Assembly: GCF_016124325.1 (NCBI RefSeq)
Contig: NZ_WGNY01000006.1
Span: 1 to 64,000, forward strand
DNA: 64,000 bases
Origin: Phenylobacterium sp.
GTDB taxonomy: Bacteria > Pseudomonadota > Alphaproteobacteria > Caulobacterales > Caulobacteraceae
Direction: 5' to 3'
The notes beneath the pieces were generated by a model, which saw only the letters and a list, made by a program, of their open reading frames with translations, was not told where the DNA came from and made no database searches. Below, piece by piece: positions 52,036 to 61,207 of the stretch. The stretch's first letter is position 1, and the number at the start of each line of letters is the position of its first letter. The position numbers and the translations under genes were made by a program.

Positions 52036-52108
52036 GGCGGCTGCTGCGTTGAAGGGAGCGGCCTTCTCTAGAGCGCGTCGATGGGGGCGCCAACCTCCCC
52101 CGCGGCGA

Positions 52109-52984
52109 TCAGGCGTCCTCTTCGGCGTTCCGCCGCCTCTCGATCAGCTTCACGCAGCCGATGGAGATGAAATAGAGCGCGACGATGGGCCCTGAGAGCA
52201 GGAGTTGGCTGATCGGGTCGGGCGGGGTGACGATGGCGGCCACCACCACCACGGCGAACACCGCATAGCGCCAGCCCTTCCACAGCATGGCCGAGTTGAC
52301 GATGCCCGCCATGCCCAGCAGCGACAGGACGACCGGAAGCTGGAAGCAGAGGCCGAAGGCGAGCAGCAGGGTCGTCACCAGCGTCAGGTAGTCCGACACC
52401 TTCGGCAGCAGCTGCACCTGGATGCCGGTGGCGCCCACGATCTGCTGCGAGAGCGAGAACCACAGCACGAACGGCAGGATGATGAAGTAGACCAGCGCCG
52501 CCCCCATCAGGAACAGCACCGGCGCGGCCAGCAGGAACGGCAGGAACGCGCGGCGCTCGCGCTTGTAGAGACCCGGGGCGACGAAGGCGTAGGTCTGCCA
52601 CGCCAGCACCGGGAACGTCAGCACCACCGCACCGAAGCCCGCGAGCTTCAGCTTGGTGAAGAAAAACTCCAGCGGCGCGGTGAAGACCAGCTTCAGGCTC
52701 TCGCCGGTCACCGCCGACACGCTTTTGAGGCCTAGGAGCACGAAGAGCAGGTCGAAGGGGCCATGCGCTTCGCCCTTCTGCTGGGCGGCGAAAATCTGGC
52801 CCGCCAGTTCGAACGGGCGCAGCAGCGCCTCGTAGAGCGGGGCGGCGAAGGCGAAGCAGATCGCGAAGCCCACCAGGATGGCGGCCACGCAGACGATCAG
52901 CCGCTGGCGCAGCTCCAGCAGATGGTCGAGCAGAGGCGCGCGGGAGGCCTCGATGTCGGCTTCGTCGGCGTTGTGGTCGCTCAA
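52109..52984 (-). CDS. tatC: Twin-arginine translocase subunit TatC
   Basis: TatC is the receptor for twin-arginine signal peptides. The 291-residue protein starts at TTG (inside the tatB stop, TTGA), with [35 protein letters not shown], carrying the conserved E-L-R region, then five more helices and the conserved [23 protein letters not shown] short acidic tail closes the protein. It is the last gene of a tatA-tatB-tatC cluster. Confidence 0.96.
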   Translation of the reverse strand: MSDHNADEADIEASRAPLLDHLLELRQRLIVCVAAILVGFAICFAFAAPLYEALLRPFELAGQIFAAQQKGEAHGPFDLLFVLLGLKSVSAVTGESLKLVFTAPLEFFFTKLKLAGFGAVVLTFPVLAWQTYAFVAPGLYKRERRAFLPFLLAAPVLFLMGAALVYFIILPFVLWFSLSQQIVGATGIQVQLLPKVSDYLTLVTTLLLAFGLCFQLPVVLSLLGMAGIVNSAMLWKGWRYAVFAVVVVAAIVTPPDPISQLLLSGPIVALYFISIGCVKLIERRRNAEEDA

Positions 52985-53529
52985 GAGCCGGCCTCGACGA
53001 TCTTCCCGGCGCCGCGCGCCTTCTTGGGCCCGCCTTCCGCCACCGGCTTCGGCTTGGGTTTGGACTTGGCCTTGGGCTTGGGCTTCGCCGCCGAGGGCGT
53101 TTCGGCCTTCGGCTTGCGGGTCCGCGCCTTCGCCGCCGGCTTGGGCGGGGTCTCGGAGACCTCCACGGACGGCGCGGACTCGGGCGCCGGGTACTGGTGG
53201 CTCATCGGCGGGTGCAGCTGCACGCCCACGTCGGACAGGCTCTGCTCGATCTCGCTGACGGTCGAGCGCATCTCGGCCTCGCCGGTGTGCGAGGCGATGT
53301 CGGCGATCTGGCCGCGGCGCATGGCCTCGACTTCCTTGCGCAGGTCGTCCAGCTCGGACTGGCGCGCCATCTCATCGAAGCTGGCGCGGAACTCCGCCGC
53401 CATGCCGCGCATCCGCGCCACGAACTGGCCGAGGCGGCGCAACATGATGGGCAGGTCCTTCGGACCCACCACGACGAGGGCGACCACCGCGATGATCAGC
53501 CATTCGAGACCGCCGACTTCCGGGAGCAT
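52981..53529 (-). CDS. tatB: Sec-independent translocase subunit TatB
   Basis: TatB forms the Tat receptor with TatC. The 182-residue protein begins MLPEVGGLEWLIIAVVALVVVGPKDLPIMLRRLGQFVARMRGMAAEF, the membrane helix and amphipathic helix, then has a long helical region and an extended Lys/Pro/Ala-rich C-terminal tail (about 120-182), which is longer than in E. coli but common here. It lies between tatA and tatC. Confidence 0.93.
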   Translation of the reverse strand: MLPEVGGLEWLIIAVVALVVVGPKDLPIMLRRLGQFVARMRGMAAEFRASFDEMARQSELDDLRKEVEAMRRGQIADIASHTGEAEMRSTVSEIEQSLSDVGVQLHPPMSHQYPAPESAPSVEVSETPPKPAAKARTRKPKAETPSAAKPKPKAKSKPKPKPVAEGGPKKARGAGKIVEAGS

Positions 53530-53604
53530 GGACGAGGCCTAAACAGAAGCGCCGGCCGCGATCAAGGCGGGCCGGCGCGAAACGGAGGTTGGGGCCGCCG
53601 GCGA

Positions 53605-53808
53605 TCAGCCGCGCGCGCCGTCCTTCTCATCCTTGGGCAGCGGCTTGGCCGCCTCTTCGGGTGCGTCGTCGCCCTTCAGGCCTTCGCGGAAGGCGCGGAT
53701 GCCCTTGGCCGTATCGCCCATGATGCCGGAGATCTTGCCGCGTCCGCCGAACAGCACCAGCGCCACGGCCGCGATCAAGAGAATGTGCCAGATGCTCAGA
53801 GCGCCCAT
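53605..53808 (-). CDS. tatA: Sec-independent translocase subunit TatA
   Basis: TatA forms the transport pore or weakens the membrane in Tat export. The 67-residue protein has the short helix IWHILLIAAVALVLFGGRGKISGIMGDTAKGIRAFREGLKGDD, with the FG hinge and amphipathic helix. It begins MGALSIW. A 75-bp gap separates it from tatB, so it may have a separate promoter or a weak internal terminator, although I saw neither clearly. Confidence 0.95.
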   Translation of the reverse strand: MGALSIWHILLIAAVALVLFGGRGKISGIMGDTAKGIRAFREGLKGDDAPEEAAKPLPKDEKDGARG

Positions 53809-53917
53809 GCGCCGAAATCTCCTTCAGGCCATCTCGCGGCCCTTGCGCCGCCAGCCCGTTGTCTCACGCCCTATATAGTCCGACCGTCGCGGCCAAGCCA
53901 ACGCGGCGAAAGGCCGT

Positions 53918-54556
53918 TCAGTCCTCACTGAGGAAATCGACGTGGAATTCGGGCGCCTCCGAGGCGTCCAGCGGATCCTCGTCCATGGCCGGCGCGTTCG
54001 GGTCGGGCACGACGAAGTCGGGGGGCAGGTCCAACGACAGCAGGCCCGCGGCCTTCATCTCGGCCATGCCGGGCAGGTCAGCAAGGCTGGCCAGGCCATA
54101 GTGTTCGAGGAAGGCGTCGGTGGTGCCGTAGGTCACCGGCCGGCCCGGCGTGCGGCGCCGGCCCCGCATGCGCACCAGCCCCAGCTCCAGCAGCACGTCC
54201 AGCGTCCCGCGGCTGGCCTGGACGCCGCGGACCGCCTCGATCTCGGCGCGGGTCACCGGCTGGTGGTAGGCGATGATGGCGAGCGTTTCCTGGGCGGCCT
54301 TCGACAGCCGGCGCGGCTCGTCGCGCTCCTCGGTCATGAGCCAGGCGAGGTCCTCGGCGGTCTGGAAGCGCCAGCCGCCGGCCACCTGGGCCAGCACCAC
54401 GCCGCGCCCCTCGTAGCGCGCCGTCAGCTCCTCGATCGCGCCGGCCACGTCGGCGCCTTCCGGCAGCCGCCGCGCCAGATCGGCCTCGGTCAGCGGACCC
54501 GCGGCGGCGAACAGCAGCGCCTCGATCTCGCGGGCGGTCTCCATCCGATCGCTCAT
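53918..54556 (-). CDS. scpB: Segregation and condensation protein ScpB
   Basis: ScpB is the winged-helix partner in the SMC-ScpAB chromosome condensin. The 212-residue protein starts MSDRMETAREIEALLFAAAGPLTEADLARRLP and has LSKAAQETLAIIAYHQPVTRAEIEAVRGVQASRGTLDVLLELGLVRMRGRRRTPGRPVTYGTTDAFLEHYGL, which is the family core. The acidic tail is frequent in this group. Its ATG overlaps the scpA stop (ATGA). Confidence 0.94.
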   Translation of the reverse strand: MSDRMETAREIEALLFAAAGPLTEADLARRLPEGADVAGAIEELTARYEGRGVVLAQVAGGWRFQTAEDLAWLMTEERDEPRRLSKAAQETLAIIAYHQPVTRAEIEAVRGVQASRGTLDVLLELGLVRMRGRRRTPGRPVTYGTTDAFLEHYGLASLADLPGMAEMKAAGLLSLDLPPDFVVPDPNAPAMDEDPLDASEAPEFHVDFLSED

Positions 54557-55368
54557 GCGGTCTGCTCCCCTGCCCCGGGCCGGGCCCGCAGGTAGATGTC
54601 GGCGAACGCTTCCAGCTGGCGCGCCTCCAGCTCGCCGCCCTTCACCAGCTCCAGGCTCGCCGAGAGCGTGGAGGCCACGTAGGAGGCGCGGCTGGGACCG
54701 GCCGTCGGCGAACCCATCGGCGCCACCCCGGCCAGCGGCGTCCAGCGGTCCAGATCGGGCAGCAGGCGGCGCAGCCGGTCGCGGGCGTCCTCCAGCGGAT
54801 AGGCCTGCGGCGCGGCGGGCGTGTAGTGGCGCTGCGTCTCCTTCTGGCGCTGAGCGATGTAGGCGCTCATCAGTCCGTAGAGGTCGCCTTCGATCCGGCC
54901 CGACGGGACTACCCGGATGGCTTCGGGGTCGCCGCGGCCGAAGACGTCGCGGCCGAGCTGCGGGCCGACGCGCAGGGCTTCGGCGGCCTCGCGCATGGCT
55001 TCCAGCTTGGCGAGGCGGAACGCCAGCCGCGCCGCCATCTCCTCGGCCGGCGGCTCCTCGGCCCTCGCCTGTTCGGGCTTCGGCAGCAGCAGTCGCGACT
55101 TCAGGTAGGCGAGCCACGAGGCCATCACGAGATAGTCGGCCGCCAGCGAGAAGCGCCGCCGCCGCGCCTCCTGCACGAAGGCCAGGTACTGTTCGGCCAG
55201 CTTGAGCACCGATAGCTTCAGGAGGTCGACCTTCTGGCTGCGGGCCAGCGCCAACAGCACGTGCAGCGGCCCTTCGTAGCCTTCGACGTCGACGATCAGC
55301 GCCTCGCCGTCCTCGGCGGCCGTGGCCGCCGCGGCGAAGTCCAGGCTGGGCTGATAGGTGCGGCTCAT
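54553..55368 (-). CDS. scpA: Segregation and condensation protein ScpA
   Basis: ScpA is the kleisin that bridges SMC heads. The 271-residue protein has the N-terminal VDVEGYEGPLHVLLALARSQKVDLLKLSVLKLAEQYLAFV, the family signature, and YLVMASWLAYLKSRLLLP, then a long helical linker and a C-terminal winged helix. ATG at 55368 is chosen because it makes an ATGA overlap with nagZ and has AAGGAC upstream; an ATG nine bases earlier is possible. Confidence 0.93.
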   Translation of the reverse strand: MSRTYQPSLDFAAAATAAEDGEALIVDVEGYEGPLHVLLALARSQKVDLLKLSVLKLAEQYLAFVQEARRRRFSLAADYLVMASWLAYLKSRLLLPKPEQARAEEPPAEEMAARLAFRLAKLEAMREAAEALRVGPQLGRDVFGRGDPEAIRVVPSGRIEGDLYGLMSAYIAQRQKETQRHYTPAAPQAYPLEDARDRLRRLLPDLDRWTPLAGVAPMGSPTAGPSRASYVASTLSASLELVKGGELEARQLEAFADIYLRARPGAGEQTA

Positions 55369-56387
55369 GCGGCCCATCGTCCTTCGAAAGCCGCGTCGAA
55401 GCGAGCGCGGCCCTGCACCGCGTCGAACGGCTCGACGGTCTTCGGCAACCGGCCCAGCGCCGCGGCGGCGCGCCGCGCCGCATGGCCGGACAGGCGCCGC
55501 GTCCCGGCCATCACGGTCTGCATCTCGGCCATGTCGCCGTTGCAGTGCAGGACCACGTCGCAGCCGGCGCGGAACGAGGCCTCGGCCCGCTCGCGCAGGC
55601 CGCCGGTGAGCGCCTTCATCGACAGGTCATCGCTCATGACCAGCCCGTCGAAGCCGATCGCGCCGCGGATCACGCGTCGCATGACCGGCCGGGACGTCGT
55701 GGCCGGCCGTTTCCCGTCGACGGCGGCGTAGATCACGTGGGCGGTCATCGCCATCGGCATGTCGGACAGCGCCTTGAAGGGCGCGAAGTCGCGGGCGTCG
55801 AGTTCGTCGAACGTGGCGTCGACCACTGGCAGCTCGAGGTGACTGTCGGCCCTGGCCCGGCCGTGCCCGGGGATGTGCTTGATGATCGGCAGGACGCCGC
55901 CGGCGATCAGTCCCTCGGCCGCCGCCCGCCCGAGAACGGCCACCTCGTCGGGCGTGTCGCCATAGGCGCGGTCGCCGATGATCTCGTGGCCCTGCGGATC
56001 CGGCACGTCGAGCACCGGCACGCAATCGACGTTGACGCCGAGCGCCGCCAGGTCGTGCGCCAGCAGGCGCGCGCCCAGCCGGGTGATCTCACGCCGCAGC
56101 AGCGGGTCGTTGCCGGCGACGTCGCCGTAGGCCCGGCCCGGCGGGAAGCGCCGCCAGTGCGGCGGCCCCAGGCGCTGCACGCGCCCGCCTTCCTGGTCGA
56201 TGAGGATCGGCGCGTCCGGCCGCCCGACCGTCTCGCGAAGCGCGGCGGTCAGGCTCTTCACCTGCTCGGGACTCTCGACATTGCGGGCGAAGAGGATGAA
56301 GCCCCAGGGCTGGACCTCGACGAAGAAAGCCCGCTCCGCTGCGGTCAGCTCCGGTCCCGAACAGCCGAGGATGCAGGCGGCGGTCAC
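55365..56387 (-). CDS. nagZ: Beta-N-acetylhexosaminidase NagZ
   Basis: NagZ removes GlcNAc from anhydromuropeptides in cytosolic peptidoglycan recycling. The 340-residue GH3 protein shows PILIDQEGGRVQRLGPPHW, the catalytic KHIPGHGRARADSHLELPVVD (His of the acid/base dyad) and the nucleophile aspartate in GLVMSDDLSMKAL. The start is GTG at 56387 within the ftsN stop (GTGA). With mpl at the left of the window it fits a recycling route. Confidence 0.94.
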   Translation of the reverse strand: MTAACILGCSGPELTAAERAFFVEVQPWGFILFARNVESPEQVKSLTAALRETVGRPDAPILIDQEGGRVQRLGPPHWRRFPPGRAYGDVAGNDPLLRREITRLGARLLAHDLAALGVNVDCVPVLDVPDPQGHEIIGDRAYGDTPDEVAVLGRAAAEGLIAGGVLPIIKHIPGHGRARADSHLELPVVDATFDELDARDFAPFKALSDMPMAMTAHVIYAAVDGKRPATTSRPVMRRVIRGAIGFDGLVMSDDLSMKALTGGLRERAEASFRAGCDVVLHCNGDMAEMQTVMAGTRRLSGHAARRAAAALGRLPKTVEPFDAVQGRARFDAAFEGRWAA

Positions 56388-57190
56388 CGGACGAAGCAGG
56401 CCTTTCCGGCGGCCTTGAGCTTGTCGCAGAACGCCTGCGCGTCGGCCCGCGAGGCGAAGCCGGTCACGGCCGTGCGGTAGAGGGAGCCGCCGTTCTTCTC
56501 GATCTTCTCGATGCTCTTGCCCTTGCCGGCGGCCAGGCCGGGGGCGATGGCGACCGCATCGCTCCAAGCCCGGTCGGCCAGCGCGGTGGACGACAGGGCG
56601 CCGATCTGGACCACGGCCCCGCCGGCGGCGGGTTTGGCCGGGGCGGGTTTGGCGGGCGCGGGGGCCGGAGCTTCGGCCTTCGCGACGGGCGCCGCCTTGG
56701 GCGCGGGGGCTTCGGCCTTGGCCGCGGGCGGCGGAGCCGCGGCCGGGATGGCGGGACGCAGGGCCTCGGCCGTCTGCGCCGTCGTGGTCGCCTTGGCCGG
56801 CGGGGCGGCCGTCGTGACCACCGGCGTGGTCGGGCGCGCCTGGGGCTGTTCGGGCGGGGGCGCGAACTTCGGCTGGCCGACCTCCATCGGCTGGCCCGAC
56901 TCCGCCTGGTAGACCTGCAGGCCGGCGGCCGGATCCTGGGGCTGGGCCTCGGGCGGCGCGGCGGTGGTCATGGCGCCCACGGGCTGACCCACGGTCCGCG
57001 GAGCCTCGCCGGCCTTGCGCACGCCCTGCTGGTAGAAGACGAAGATCGCCGCGACGACGGCGGCCAGCACCAGCACCGTCAGCACCAGCGTGAACGGGAT
57101 CGGCCGGGCGCCGCGCTCGGGCTGGCGGGGATCGAAACTCAGGGGCGCGTCGGTCGGAGGCGTGTAGGCGCCGCGCTCGTGGTCGGACAT
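56384..57190 (-). CDS. ftsN: SPOR-domain division protein, FtsN-like
   Basis: A 268-residue single-pass inner-membrane protein: a short cytoplasmic N-terminus, helix PFTLVLTVLVLAAVVAAIFVFYQ (about 32-54), a long Ala/Pro periplasmic linker and a C-terminal SPOR domain (about 190-268, beginning AVVQIGALSSTALADRAWSDA) that binds denuded glycan. The architecture and position near dipM, nagZ and scpA match the Caulobacter FtsN gene. The name is inferred from architecture and neighbourhood; a general SPOR protein is the alternative. Confidence 0.82.
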   Translation of the reverse strand: MSDHERGAYTPPTDAPLSFDPRQPERGARPIPFTLVLTVLVLAAVVAAIFVFYQQGVRKAGEAPRTVGQPVGAMTTAAPPEAQPQDPAAGLQVYQAESGQPMEVGQPKFAPPPEQPQARPTTPVVTTAAPPAKATTTAQTAEALRPAIPAAAPPPAAKAEAPAPKAAPVAKAEAPAPAPAKPAPAKPAAGGAVVQIGALSSTALADRAWSDAVAIAPGLAAGKGKSIEKIEKNGGSLYRTAVTGFASRADAQAFCDKLKAAGKACFVR

Positions 57191-57313
57191 CGAAGGCTCC
57201 CCAGGTCGGGACGAATCGCCAGCAGAAGCCGCCAGTCTACCGGAGGCGGAGCGTTGCGGGGCGACGGATGACCGCGATTCCTGTGGGCGGGCCGCGGCGG
57301 AATTGGGACCGCG

Positions 57314-58492
57314 TCAGTTCCAGATGTCGAGGTGGAAGAGCTTGCGGTGCTCCTCGATCGCGAACCGGTCGGTCATGCCGGCGATATAATCGCACACGAC
57401 CCGGGCGCGGCCGGCCTCGTCACGGCCCTCGGCGCGGGCGAACCACTCGGCGGGAAGCACGTCGGGTTCGGCCATGAACAGCTGGAACATCTCGGCCAGG
57501 ATGCGGCGAGCCTGGCTGCGGGTGCGATTGACCTTCCAGTGGCGGTACATCCGATCCATGAGGAAGCGCCGGAGCTGGCCGAGGTCCTCCACCATGTCGC
57601 GCGAGAAGGCCACCAGCGCGTGGCCCAGCATTCGCACCTCTTCCGGCGACCTCACGTTGTCGGCCGCCGCGCGCCGGGCGGTCTCGGCCAGCACGTCGTC
57701 GACCATGGCGCCGATCATGCGCCGCACCGCCTCGAGCCGCAGGATGCCGGGATCGCACCCGGGGAAGTCGGCGCGCGCGCTCTTCACGTGCGGCCCGATC
57801 AGCGGCACCTCGGCCAGTTCGGCGAGGTTGAACAGGCCGGCCAGCACCCCGTCGTCGACGTCGTGGTTGTTGTAGGCGATGTCGTCGGAGAGCGCGGCGA
57901 CCTGGGCTTCGGCCGACGCCCAGGTGTCGAGGCGCAGGTCGTACTCGGCGTCGAACTCCTTGATGGCGGCCCACGAGGGCTTGGCGAGCTGGTCGGTGAC
58001 TGGGCCGTTGTGCTTGATGACCCCTTCCAGCGTCTCCCAGGTCAGGTTCAGGCCCTCGAAGCGCGGGTAGCGCCGCTCAAGCTTGGTCACGACCCGGAAG
58101 GTCTGGACATTGTGGTCGAAGCCGCCGAACGACTGCATCTGGACCTGCAGTTCGTCCTCGCCGGCGTGGCCGAAGGGCGGATGGCCCAGGTCGTGAGCGA
58201 GCGCGATGGTCTCGGCGAGGTCGGGGTCGAGCCCCAGGGCCGTCGCCAGCGAGCGGGCGATCTGCGCCACCTCCAGGCTGTGAGTGAGCCGGGTGCGGAA
58301 GTGGTCGCCTTCGTGGGCCACGAAGACCTGGGTTTTCTCCTTGAGTCTTCGGAACGCCGTGGAATGGATGATGCGGTCGCGGTCGCGGGCGAAATCGGTC
58401 CGCGTGCGGCTGTGCGGCTCGGCGATCTTGCGTCCGCGCGACGTGGCGGGCGTTTCGGCGAAGGGCGCGCGAGGCGGAGGAGAAGAGGCCAT
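57314..58492 (-). CDS. dgt: dGTPase-like HD-domain triphosphohydrolase
   Basis: The protein hydrolyses dNTPs to nucleoside and triphosphate. It has 392 residues. [30 protein letters not shown] is the N-terminal core and the HD motif is [22 protein letters not shown] with [15 protein letters not shown], completed by [23 protein letters not shown] at 58492 is chosen over a TTG twelve bases earlier, and neither has a strong ribosome site. It is divergent from erpA, which is the common alphaproteobacterial order. Confidence 0.93.
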   Translation of the reverse strand: MASSPPPRAPFAETPATSRGRKIAEPHSRTRTDFARDRDRIIHSTAFRRLKEKTQVFVAHEGDHFRTRLTHSLEVAQIARSLATALGLDPDLAETIALAHDLGHPPFGHAGEDELQVQMQSFGGFDHNVQTFRVVTKLERRYPRFEGLNLTWETLEGVIKHNGPVTDQLAKPSWAAIKEFDAEYDLRLDTWASAEAQVAALSDDIAYNNHDVDDGVLAGLFNLAELAEVPLIGPHVKSARADFPGCDPGILRLEAVRRMIGAMVDDVLAETARRAAADNVRSPEEVRMLGHALVAFSRDMVEDLGQLRRFLMDRMYRHWKVNRTRSQARRILAEMFQLFMAEPDVLPAEWFARAEGRDEAGRARVVCDYIAGMTDRFAIEEHRKLFHLDIWN

Positions 58493-58574
58493 TGGTTCGT
58501 TCAAGCTGTTGGCCCCTTGGTCGAAGCCTGCAAGGCCCTCATATAGTGGAGGCCCGATAATCGTCTAACAGCGC

Positions 58575-58907
58575 ATGAACACGCCGGACATCACTCTCTC
58601 GCCCGCCGCCGCCCGGCGGATCCAAGCCATCGGGGCCACGGAAGGCCGCGAGGTGATGCTGCGCGTGGCGGTGGAAGGCGGCGGCTGCTCGGGCTTCCAG
58701 TACCAGTTCGAACTCGTCGACGAGGCTCAGCCCGACGATCTGAAGGTCGAGCGTGACGGCGCCGCGGCCCTGGTGGACGTGGTCTCCCTCGCCCTGCTGA
58801 AGGGTTCGGAGATCGATTTCGTGGACGAACTGGCCGGCGCGGAGTTCCGGGTGCGCAACCCGAACGCCCGGTCGAGCTGCGGCTGCGGGGTCAGCTTCTC
58901 AATCTAG
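58575..58907 (+). CDS. erpA: Iron-sulfur cluster insertion protein ErpA
   Basis: ErpA is an A-type carrier that delivers Fe-S clusters to apo-enzymes. The 110-residue protein has ITLSPAAARRIQAIGATEGREVMLRVAVEGGGCSGFQYQFELVD and the C-terminal NARSSCGCGVSFSI, supplying the cysteines C-(x)n-C-G-C. It is divergent from dgt, with 82 bases between the two starts. Its stop overlaps the convergent secreted paralogue by nine bases. Confidence 0.93.
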   Translation: MNTPDITLSPAAARRIQAIGATEGREVMLRVAVEGGGCSGFQYQFELVDEAQPDDLKVERDGAAALVDVVSLALLKGSEIDFVDELAGAEFRVRNPNARSSCGCGVSFSI

Positions 58908-59639
58908 CGGCGTAGGGGCAGGCCCCGTCTCCGTCAGCTTCACATTGGGCGGCGCGATGAACAGCTGTGGCCGGTCGGGCAGATCGTTGCGGTAGTCGTC
59001 GTAGCGGATCACCAGCACCGGCTTGCCGGCCCGCAAGTAGCTGACCATCAGCGGGACGTTGCGCCGCTGGTCCATCAGGATCGCGACCCGGTGCTCGCCT
59101 TCGCTGTGGGAATGCAGCGCCGCCCGCGTTCCGCCCCAGGGGACCACCCGCTCCTCGCGTGGCGCGAACGTGGCCACGTACTCGGGCTCGCAGCCGTACT
59201 CCAGGGCCCTCATCGACGGCGGCAGGCCTCGCGGCGGCAGGATCGGCGCGCGAACCTCCAGCTCCGGCCCGGCGTCAACGGCGTGACGGCCCTCCCGGTT
59301 GGCGAGATTGATCACCCAGATGTCGGGCTCGGAGATGATCACCAGCGGCTGGGCGCCCGTCGTGGGGTCGGCCGACTCCTGGCTGCGCAGGAAGAACGCG
59401 TCCCGTCGCCATAGCTCGCGCGGCTGCGCGGCCCGGTCGGACGCGGCCAGTCCCGGACTGATGTTGCGGGTCACGATGTGGACGAGCTTGGCCGGGGCGC
59501 AGCGGAAGGCCGGCGCCGGCGCAGCCTCCGGGGCCTGCGGCGCGGCTTCGGGAGGCTCGGCCGGTTGCGCACGCGTCGCGCCCGCCGTGGCGATCGCCGC
59601 CGCGATCGCCACGCATCGAAGAAGCGTCCGGTTGGTCAT
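58899..59639 (-). CDS. Secreted protein of unknown function, paralogue A
   Basis: A 246-residue protein with a Sec signal peptide (about 1-24, ending TRAQ), an Ala/Pro/Glu-rich spacer, then a folded region with two cysteines (C47 and C150). Shared with paralogue B: CAPxKL, VTRxIxP, EPDVW-type EPDIW, RHxVDxGP, EVxxPI, LPxxxxxxxYGCEPEY and a YDD...LPDRPQLF tail. The protein is conserved in sequence with its neighbour but I know no named family. It is probably periplasmic, with the cysteines able to form a disulfide. Its stop overlaps erpA. Confidence 0.65.
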   Translation of the reverse strand: MTNRTLLRCVAIAAAIATAGATRAQPAEPPEAAPQAPEAAPAPAFRCAPAKLVHIVTRNISPGLAASDRAAQPRELWRRDAFFLRSQESADPTTGAQPLVIISEPDIWVINLANREGRHAVDAGPELEVRAPILPPRGLPPSMRALEYGCEPEYVATFAPREERVVPWGGTRAALHSHSEGEHRVAILMDQRRNVPLMVSYLRAGKPVLVIRYDDYRNDLPDRPQLFIAPPNVKLTETGPAPTPLD

Positions 59640-59694
59640 GGTCAGCTGCGGCGCAGGGGTCCACGCCGAGGCGCCGCGGTCAAGGCGGCGGGGC

Positions 59695-60342
59695 TCACTT
59701 CGTTGTTCCGGCCTCGACGAAGACGACGCCCTCGGGCGGGACGAACAGCTTCGGATCCTCCGGCAGCCCCGCCTCGAAGGCGTCGTAGGCCACCGACATC
59801 AGGATCTGCCCGCCCTTGCGCAGGCTGGCTTCCGCCGGCCGCCCCCTGGGGTCGAGCACCACGCGAAGGAGGTAGTCGCCCTGCCGCAGGACGTGGGCGG
59901 AGAGCCGCCTTCCGCCGCCGGCGTCATGCTCGGTCTCGGGCATGTGCGCCCGCACGAACTCCGCCTCGCAGCCGAATTCGATGTCCGCGATCGGCCGCGG
60001 CAGGCCAGCGCCGGCGAAGATCGGCATATGGACCTCGAACGTCGGACCGGTGTCGACGACGTGGCGGCCAGACCCGTCCTCCCGGTTCGCGAACCAGACG
60101 TCCGGCTCGTCGATGACCACGAGCATGTGGACGCCCTGCACCTTGTCGGGCGCCTCTTCCACCCGCGCCTTTCCGACGCCCAGGCGGTAGAGCGTCTTGG
60201 GCAGACGGGCGAAGTGGGCCGGCGGAAGCTGGGGCGTCACCTCGCGGGTGACGACTCGGGTGAGGGTCTTGGGCGCGCAGACCTCGGCCTGCGCCGCCGA
60301 CGCGCACAAGGCCAGGGCAAGCCCCCACATCAGCCCGCGCAT
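59695..60342 (-). CDS. Secreted protein of unknown function, paralogue B
   Basis: A 215-residue protein with a Sec signal peptide (1-19, ALCASAAQA, cleavage before E20) and two mature cysteines, C22 and C125. The CAPKTL, VVTREVTPQL, VVIDEPDVWF, RHVVDTGPTFEV and IEFGCEAEFV segments align along the whole length with paralogue A, so the two arose by duplication. It lies 55 bp upstream of A on the same strand; both are inserted between erpA and xthA. The ATG at 60342 replaces a longer upstream frame that has no signal peptide. Confidence 0.65.
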   Translation of the reverse strand: MRGLMWGLALALCASAAQAEVCAPKTLTRVVTREVTPQLPPAHFARLPKTLYRLGVGKARVEEAPDKVQGVHMLVVIDEPDVWFANREDGSGRHVVDTGPTFEVHMPIFAGAGLPRPIADIEFGCEAEFVRAHMPETEHDAGGGRRLSAHVLRQGDYLLRVVLDPRGRPAEASLRKGGQILMSVAYDAFEAGLPEDPKLFVPPEGVVFVEAGTTK

Positions 60343-60421
60343 CTGCCCTCCATCGTGAACGCCGAGCCTTGAGGCCGGCCCGCCGCGCAGGCTAGCGTCG
60401 GGCCGCAATCCGGAGCCGTCA

Positions 60422-61201
60422 ATGCGTATCGCCACCTGGAACGTGAACTCGGTCAACGCCCGCCTCGAAACGGTGGTGCGCTGGTTCGAGGAGGCGAAGC
60501 CGGACGTGGCCTGCCTGCAGGAAATCAAGTGCGTCGACGAGAAGTTTCCGGCCGAAACCTTTGAACGTCTTGGCTATAACGTCGCCGTCCACGGGCAGAA
60601 GACCTACAATGGCGTGGCCCTGCTCTCGAAGTCTCCGCTGGAGGATGTCCACAAGGGCCTGCCGGGCGACGACACCGACGAACAGGCGCGCTACGTCGAG
60701 GCGCTGGTCTCCGGGCCCCAGCCGGTGCGGGTGGCGTCGATCTACCTGCCGAACGGCAATCCGGTGGCCAGCGAGAAGTTCGCCTACAAGCTGGCGTGGA
60801 TGGCGCGGCTGAACGCGCGTGCGCGCGAGCTGCTGTCGTGGGAGGAGCCCTTCGCCCTGCTCGGCGACTACAACGTCATCCCTGAGCCGCGCGACGCCGA
60901 ATTCCCGGAGAACTGGAAGGACGACGCCCTTTTCCAGCCGGAAAGCCGGGCCGCCTTCCGGGCGCTGAAGAACCTGGGCCTCACCGAAGCCTATCTGCAG
61001 GCCGACGGCGCGCCCGGCGCCTACACCTTCTGGGACTACCAGGCCGGCGCCTGGCAGCGGAACAACGGCATCCGCATCGACCACGCGCTCCTGTCGCCAC
61101 AGGCGGCCGACCGGCTGGCGGGCGTCTCGATCCACCGCGACGTCCGCGCGTGGGAGAAGCCTTCCGACCACGTTCCGCTGGTGGTCGAGCTGGACGTCTG
61201 A
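60422..61201 (+). CDS. xthA: Exodeoxyribonuclease III
   Basis: XthA cuts abasic sites and trims blocked 3' ends in base excision repair. The 259-residue protein begins MRIATWNVNSVNARL and has the metal glutamate in CLQEIKC, TYNGVALLSK, the catalytic GDYNVIPEPRD, and the C-terminal RIDHALLS and SDHVPLVVEL with the D-H pair. It is divergent from paralogue B and 6 bp ahead of a GNAT gene. Confidence 0.95.
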   Translation: MRIATWNVNSVNARLETVVRWFEEAKPDVACLQEIKCVDEKFPAETFERLGYNVAVHGQKTYNGVALLSKSPLEDVHKGLPGDDTDEQARYVEALVSGPQPVRVASIYLPNGNPVASEKFAYKLAWMARLNARARELLSWEEPFALLGDYNVIPEPRDAEFPENWKDDALFQPESRAAFRALKNLGLTEAYLQADGAPGAYTFWDYQAGAWQRNNGIRIDHALLSPQAADRLAGVSIHRDVRAWEKPSDHVPLVVELDV

Positions 61202-61207
61202 CGAGCC

